Shown one piece after another: positions 31,436-34,245 of a stretch of 34,245 bases of DNA (position 1 is its first letter; every line of letters begins with the position of its first letter). The notes beneath the pieces are model-generated. The model saw only the letters and a list, made by a program, of their open reading frames with translations. It did not search any database and had not been told where the DNA came from. The DNA is from a virus, in IMG/VR virus record IMGVR_UViG_3300042879_000368, positions 1-34,245 of that record; one strand, given 5' to 3'. The position numbers and the translations under genes were made by a program.

Positions 31436-31943
31436 TTTGTTGGTGGCCGGTGCTGATCTCCGGCTTTCTGCTCTCGTTACGATCCCGCGCAGCGCGTATC
31501 GCAGCCAACCGAGCGCGCATCAGCCTGCGCATTCACCAACAAAGAAGGGCAGGTTGCATTCCCCTGCTGGCCGGTTGCACTATGCACCTGTCACCCTATG
31601 GCCTACCCTTGTTTGTTAGTCCTCGTCTTTCCGAGGTGTCTGTGTGGTCTTCCAGCATGGAGCTCGTAATGAGACTGGTCCACACTGCCGGTGTTAGCAG
31701 GAAAAAGCATAAACCTGCGGCACCTCCGGCTGGCCTAATACCTACACGACTGGACACTCACCTCTTTCTCGTGAGCTGTGGTGCGGTCAGCTCGTCAGCA
31801 AGTGCCCATGCGTGTAAATGCCGGTCTTTCCCGGCTGTCAGATTGACCACTGACCTTGGGTTAATCAAGTGGGATAGCTACGCCTGTGTGCGCTCCCCTG
31901 ATTACTCAGAGGCACAGTATCCGCTTTCCCGCTGCCATTTATA
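31436..31943 (-). ncRNA. Candidate large structured RNA / long structured leader
   Basis: A 508-nt stretch with no credible gene. Minus-strand helices (plus coordinates): 31872-76/31918-22, 31884-88/31913-17 and 31895-901/31906-12 (GUAA loop); 31837-41/31850-54; 31820-24/31831-35 (GAAAGA loop); 31743-48/31811-16 and 31752-58/31801-07 nested, with 31773-78/31788-93 inside; 31687-91/31726-30 with 31697-701/31714-18; 31642-47/31680-85 with 31652-55/31675-78; 31621-25/31632-36 (GAAAGA loop); 31538-53/31602-17. Three helices contain G-U pairs (31897·31910, 31754·31805, 31550·31605) that would be C/A mismatches on the plus strand, so the RNA is leftward. A closing 10-bp stem (31436-45/31534-43) encloses three hairpins next to the terS start. 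Confidence 0.6.
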
Positions 31944-32240
31944 TCAAAACGGTATGGGATCGTCTATATAATCATTCTTATCGGCAGGGGCATATCCATT
32001 GCCCTTATCTATACTATGCTGGCTCATCGTAGGCTGGGCAGGAACCATATTCCCAAGCTTGACAGAATAGAACACCTCTCCATTCTTCGTCTTCTTTTCC
32101 CACGCAGACAACCAAAACTCCTGACCATTTAACCTCATCTTCCCAGACCAGTCAGGACTATTCTCCGACTTCTTCTTCTTATTCAAAAACAAATTACCAT
32201 TGTCATCACGCAACTCATATTGCTTATTACCATTATTCAT
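31944..32240 (-). CDS. SSB-like small DNA-binding protein, 98 aa
   Basis: The N-terminal 75 residues look like a small OB-type fold (YELRDDNGNLFLNKKKK, MRLNGQEFWLSAWEKKTKNG, VFYSVKLGN), rich in Trp, Phe and basic residues. The acidic C-terminal tip DYIDDPIPF matches the SSB tail (DDDIPF), through which SSBs recruit replication and repair enzymes. ATG 32240 has GGAG at 6 nt; the longer start at 32252 lacks one. Its place after an initiator-like gene and its tail suggest single-strand DNA protection and host-replisome recruitment. Sequence does not match classical SSB throughout, so this is inference from tail and layout. Confidence 0.6.
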   Translation of the reverse strand: MNNGNKQYELRDDNGNLFLNKKKKSENSPDWSGKMRLNGQEFWLSAWEKKTKNGEVFYSVKLGNMVPAQPTMSQHSIDKGNGYAPADKNDYIDDPIPF

Positions 32241-32257
32241 GTGGCTCTCCAAAGAGA

Positions 32258-32548
32258 TTAAAAAAAACTACTTGCAGTCTCCTGCTGTTCTACTATACTC
32301 CATTTCAGGGGCATTAAACCCGGCCCTCCCGTCGGTAGCTTGCGACCAAGGGAATAAACGTGGCGAATAGGACGGTTCTCCTTATTCATATCCCCGGATG
32401 GGACCAGATACAGAATATCGGGACACATAGTTCTTGCAGAGACTGACACCTCTGTTAGCCTAGATAAACAAGAGCAAGCAATCCTATTAGGATTTTCATA
32501 TATAGCAATATATATGGGTTGGACTTTACACGTCCACCCTTGAGGCAA
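32258..32548 (-). CDS. Questionable hypothetical frame, 96 aa
   Basis: An open frame between the SSB-like gene and a gene-free stretch. The only upstream start is a TTG without a ribosome-binding site. The first third is encoded across a cluster of palindromes, which suggests the DNA there serves another purpose. The second half (PIRHVYSLGRKLPTGGPGLM) is more protein-like, so a shorter gene from an internal ATG is possible. No family recognised. Confidence 0.25.
   Translation of the reverse strand: MPQGWTCKVQPIYIAIYENPNRIACSCLSRLTEVSVSARTMCPDILYLVPSGDMNKENRPIRHVYSLGRKLPTGGPGLMPLKWSIVEQQETASSFF
32259..32286 (-). terminator. Weak hairpin plus U-run before SSB-like gene
   Basis: Minus strand GCAG-GAGA-CTGC is followed 6 nt later by a run of eight or so U residues. 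The stem has only 4 bp, so termination would be weak. It precedes the SSB-like gene, so it could modulate read-through. Confidence 0.3.
32480..32539. repeat. Cluster of three adjacent palindromes
   Basis: Within 60 bp lie AATCCTA-T-TAGGATT (32480-32494, perfect), CATATATA-GCAA-TATATATG (32497-32516, perfect 8-bp arms), and a GGGT(T)GGAC/GTCCACCC hairpin (32516-32539, one bulge, 7-nt loop). Such packing is unusual for coding DNA and suggests a protein-binding or replication-related site. No known origin is matched. Confidence 0.6.
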
Positions 32549-32799
32549 CCTAGCCGACCTCCCTGCCGTGACACACCCCCCAGCCGTCAGGAACCGATAC
32601 TCAGCTTTTTATATAAAAATAAGTCATTAAAACCCATCGGTTCCGGTCAAACCAGCCATATAAGGCAGGGAACATAACCAAAACTCAAGCGCCGCAGGCA
32701 ACCTGACCAAAACCTGTGGGCGGCTAAAAAGCTAGAAAAAATTGAGAGTAGGACCCAGCGATACAGGCGACCCCCGGGGGGAGGGCATACCGCCTCTTC
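32549..32799. other. Gene-free region downstream of initiator-like gene; possible origin
   Basis: About 250 bp with no credible gene. It contains a perfect 9-bp inverted repeat GGAACCGAT (32590-32598) / ATCGGTTCC (32636-32644), with a 14-bp AT palindrome TTTTTATATAAAAA (32606-32619) between the arms. It also has a CCCCCGGGGG palindrome at 32771-32780 and short ACCAAAAC repeats. An AT-rich palindrome inside a longer inverted repeat, next to an initiator-like gene, is compatible with a replication origin, but no iterons or DnaA boxes are clear. Confidence 0.45.
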
Positions 32800-33525
32800 T
32801 CAGACTGCTAACCGTGCGAAGTATGACAGACGATGCGGAGGTTCTCTGCGAAACTGCCGCCAATCATCAAACACACGGCAAACCTCGGCCTCGAATGCAC
32901 CGAAACTAACCCCGGCCTCAGCAATTCTTTCTAAGCTTGCAATGTCTTCAGGTGTTACAGTTCTGCTAATGTTGGCAGACTGGCAGGCGGACTTCCACAG
33001 TCTCACACACTCCACAACCCTTAACTTTTCCTCAACGCTGTTTCCCCGCGTTAATCCTTCCCTGTCAATTGTTACTTTGTTTCCCTCTTCAGATTTAACA
33101 TTTGAGGCTTCGATTGACTTCTGCAGGATGCGTTGCTGATGTCCCGGCGGCTTATCTTCGAAGGCAATAACTTGCAGCAGTTCATTAGTTGATAACTTCT
33201 CATCGTAGATTACCCGCATGATCTGCGCAGTTCTCCCCCATGAGTGATTCTTGACTTTGGTTATGTAGCCCCAAGCAACCAAGCGTTTCATCTGTCTGCT
33301 GATGGTTTGCCGGGTAACTCCGAGGTCCTTCGCTAGATTGTCAAAACCGGGCCAGCAAAGCCCTGCCCTGTTGGCATAACTGCTAACCGCAACCAATAGC
33401 TTCAGACTGGTGAACTTGAGTCTGCGATCCCTAACAGCCCTGATCGGGATAATTGAATACGCTCTCCGGTCTACCGGCGGCTGTTGGATAATCTTCGGCG
33501 GTTCCGGCAGTTCAAAGCTTTGCAT
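32800..33525 (-). CDS. Replication-initiator-like HTH protein, 241 aa
   Basis: Residues 24-95 form a winged helix-turn-helix of the type found in plasmid/phage replication initiators: IPIRAVRDRRLKFTSLKLLV, SSYANRAGLCWPGFDNLAKD, LGVTRQTISRQMKRLVAWGY. The C-terminal part (VVECVRLWKSACQSANISRT ... FDDWRQFRREPPHRLSYFAR) is helical and polar, as in several phage initiator-like proteins. It follows the RHH gene with a 14-nt overlap and precedes a palindrome-rich, gene-free stretch. With no DNA polymerase in the window, a role in recruiting the host replisome is plausible. A transcription factor is the alternative. Confidence 0.6.
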   Translation of the reverse strand: MQSFELPEPPKIIQQPPVDRRAYSIIPIRAVRDRRLKFTSLKLLVAVSSYANRAGLCWPGFDNLAKDLGVTRQTISRQMKRLVAWGYITKVKNHSWGRTAQIMRVIYDEKLSTNELLQVIAFEDKPPGHQQRILQKSIEASNVKSEEGNKVTIDREGLTRGNSVEEKLRVVECVRLWKSACQSANISRTVTPEDIASLERIAEAGVSFGAFEAEVCRVFDDWRQFRREPPHRLSYFARLAV

Positions 33526-33694
33526 CTTTTATCATCCGTGCAACTTTGTCTGAGGTTGTTTCCTGATTCCGGCAGTATTCTCTGATTGCCTGCTCCACGA
33601 TCCTGCTTCGACTGATCCTGCTGTCATTGGCAAGCTTGTCCAACATCTCCCGGACGTCTTCACGTAACCTTATAAATGTCGCTTTTTGATTCAT
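33512..33694 (-). CDS. Ribbon-helix-helix (CopG/Arc-type) regulator, 60 aa
   Basis: A typical RHH protein: an N-terminal strand (KATFIRLREDV) that enters the DNA major groove as a dimer, helix 1 (VREMLDKLANDS), and helix 2 with the turn ISRSRIVEQAIREYCRN. Divergently arranged against the early operon with a perfect palindrome between the promoters, so it is the best candidate for the main repressor. No Shine-Dalgarno precedes the ATG, and the promoter predicted at 33728-33701 would start transcription almost at the ATG. It overlaps the initiator-like gene. Confidence 0.8.
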   Translation of the reverse strand: MNQKATFIRLREDVREMLDKLANDSRISRSRIVEQAIREYCRNQETTSDKVARMIKDAKL

Positions 33695-33700
33695 AGACGC

Positions 33701-33728
33701 ATGCTATCACTTTGCAATAATCAATCAA
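33701..33728 (-). promoter_or_regulatory. Leftward promoter of the RHH regulator
   Basis: Minus strand TTGATT (33728-33723), 16-nt spacer, TAGCAT (33706-33701). The spacer carries TGCAAAGTGA, related to the GGCAAAGT of the other two leftward promoters. The expected start point falls at about 33694, that is at the first base of the ATG, so the transcript may be leaderless. Confidence 0.5.
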
Positions 33729-33742
33729 TATTTATTTATTGA
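33725..33742. promoter_or_regulatory. Palindrome between divergent promoters (candidate operator)
   Basis: TCAATA-TTTATT-TATTGA is a perfect 6-bp inverted repeat with a 6-nt spacer. It overlaps the -35 of the leftward RHH promoter on one side and the -35 (TTGACG) of the rightward early promoter on the other. A dimeric RHH protein bound here could control both directions. Confidence 0.55.
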
Positions 33743-33766
33743 CGTTCGCCAATTAGAGATTATCCT
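33739..33766 (+). promoter_or_regulatory. Rightward promoter of the early operon
   Basis: TTGACG (33739-33744), 16-nt spacer, TATCCT (33761-33766), about 50 nt before the first rightward gene. The -35 is a 5/6 match and the -10 a 4/6 match to sigma70. Its -35 overlaps the palindrome, so it is probably repressed by the RHH protein. Confidence 0.5.
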
Positions 33767-33815
33767 TCGAACTGTCAGCAATGACATCTGTCAACTAACC
33801 GAAGAGGGGTTCACA

Positions 33816-34151
33816 ATGCAAGTTCTCATTCATTCCGAGCACGTCGAAGGGTTCGACATACATTTCTACGCACTGCCCGAAGAGATGCACCCACGGCATC
33901 ATTTTGACGATTCTGTCGATGATATATCCGACATCTGCGACAAGATTAACCGAGGCGTGTATCAATGGTTTGTCGCTAAAGTAACCGCAAGCAAGGCCGG
34001 GATTGAGCTGTCTTCAGATTATCTCGGCGGCTGTCTTTATGATTCCTGCGAGCAATTTGTCGAGGATAACGATTACTACTCTGACATGCGCAACAGTGTT
34101 ATCCAACAGGCAAAAGAAAAGATTAACGAACTTGCCGAGGTGACAGCATGA
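33816..34151 (+). CDS. Conserved early protein, 111 aa (first gene of rightward operon)
   Basis: ATG 33816 has agaggggt about 7 nt upstream. An acidic protein with the conserved-looking string ALPEEMHPRHHFDDSVDDIS, then GVYQWFVAKVTASKAGIELS and SDYLGGCLYDSCEQFVED, a pattern I recall from small early phage and plasmid proteins of unknown function. Being first in the early operon, behind a probable repressor-controlled promoter, it is a candidate host-takeover or anti-defence protein; no evidence decides that. Its end is repeated at bases 1-36. Confidence 0.72.
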   Translation: MQVLIHSEHVEGFDIHFYALPEEMHPRHHFDDSVDDISDICDKINRGVYQWFVAKVTASKAGIELSSDYLGGCLYDSCEQFVEDNDYYSDMRNSVIQQAKEKINELAEVTA

Positions 34152-34245
34152 AACCATTTAACCTATTTCTCTCAATCGTTTGCCTCTTGCTTGCGGGCTT
34201 CGTCCTTGGCGCATGGTATCTCGGCCAATTGGACAATCTGGAATT
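34116..34245. repeat. Terminal direct repeat, right copy
   Basis: Matches bases 1-130 except a34242 (g in the left copy). Joining the copies restores both reading frames without interruption. The mismatch only 4 bases from the contig end is best explained as an end-of-assembly error. Confidence 0.9.
34148..34245 (+). CDS. 5' part of the 51-aa membrane protein (cut by window end)
   Basis: Same gene as 33-188, starting at the ATGA overlap with the 111-aa gene. The visible part encodes MKPFNLFLSIVCLLLAGFVL and a few more residues before the contig ends. The complete version is at the left end of the window. Confidence 0.7.
   Translation, partial: MKPFNLFLSIVCLLLAGFVLGAWYLGQLDNLE

Noticed and set aside
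31441-31560. Possible tRNA ending in CCACCA next to terS
   Set aside because: The CCACCA-like end is part of a 10-bp inverted repeat. No acceptor stem, anticodon arm or TTCGA-type T loop can be fitted.
31387-31971. Long rightward open frame (194 codons) across the terS upstream region
   Set aside because: It is Cys/Ser/Arg-rich with no protein-like pattern, runs against the direction of all surrounding genes, and has no ribosome-binding site. Its openness is explained by base composition of the structured region.
1-34245. Diversity-generating retroelement or integrase expected near fibre genes
   Set aside because: No reverse transcriptase, template repeat or recombinase frame is visible on either strand.

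Overview
The window is an essentially complete genome of a tailed phage with a short-tailed, T7-like virion. The last 130 bases repeat the first 130 (129 identical), so the sequence closes into a circle of about 34.1 kb. The Rz/Rz1 spanin pair and a nested Rz1 lipoprotein imply a Gram-negative host. I cannot name the host genus from the sequence. No RNA polymerase, DNA polymerase, primase, helicase or integrase is recognisable, so transcription and replication probably rely on host machinery.

Layout. (1) Rightward early operon, 33.8 kb through the junction to 6.18 kb: about 20 small, tightly overlapping genes. They include a YqaJ-type exonuclease, a RecT annealing protein, a small HTH protein, two adjacent CxxC (probable zinc) proteins and two PD-(D/E)xK nucleases. 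(2) Leftward lysis cassette, 9.08-6.18 kb: small membrane proteins, a GH19 endolysin, a lipoprotein, a probable holin, and Rz with nested Rz1. (3) Leftward tail and host-binding genes, 14.0-9.1 kb: a T7 gp17-type fibre protein, a fibre-like protein with a probable carbohydrate-binding segment, and a protein with three LamG-like domains. (4) Internal ejection proteins and the two tail tubular proteins, 22.6-14.0 kb. (5) Head genes, 29.1-22.7 kb: portal, cupin, Bbp19-like protein, scaffold, capsid and a small likely decoration protein. (6) Terminase genes, 31.4-29.2 kb. (7) A leftward control and replication module, 33.7-31.4 kb: ribbon-helix-helix regulator, HTH initiator-like protein, SSB-like protein, and long gene-poor stretches.

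The most striking part is the roughly 500-nt gene-free stretch between the SSB-like gene and the terminase small subunit gene. Read on the leftward strand it folds into many nested helices, some held by G-U pairs that work only on that strand. Its 3' end forms a junction-like module ending a few bases before the ribosome-binding site of the terminase small subunit. I interpret it as a candidate large structured phage RNA or long structured leader.

Transcription signals fit a modular plan. Divergent promoters flank a perfect 18-bp interrupted palindrome between the RHH gene and the early operon. Three leftward sigma70-like promoters share a GCAAAGT element in the spacer (before the RHH gene, after the terminase large subunit, and before the capsid gene). 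The capsid and its small partner gene are enclosed by intrinsic terminators, as expected for a separately expressed capsid unit.
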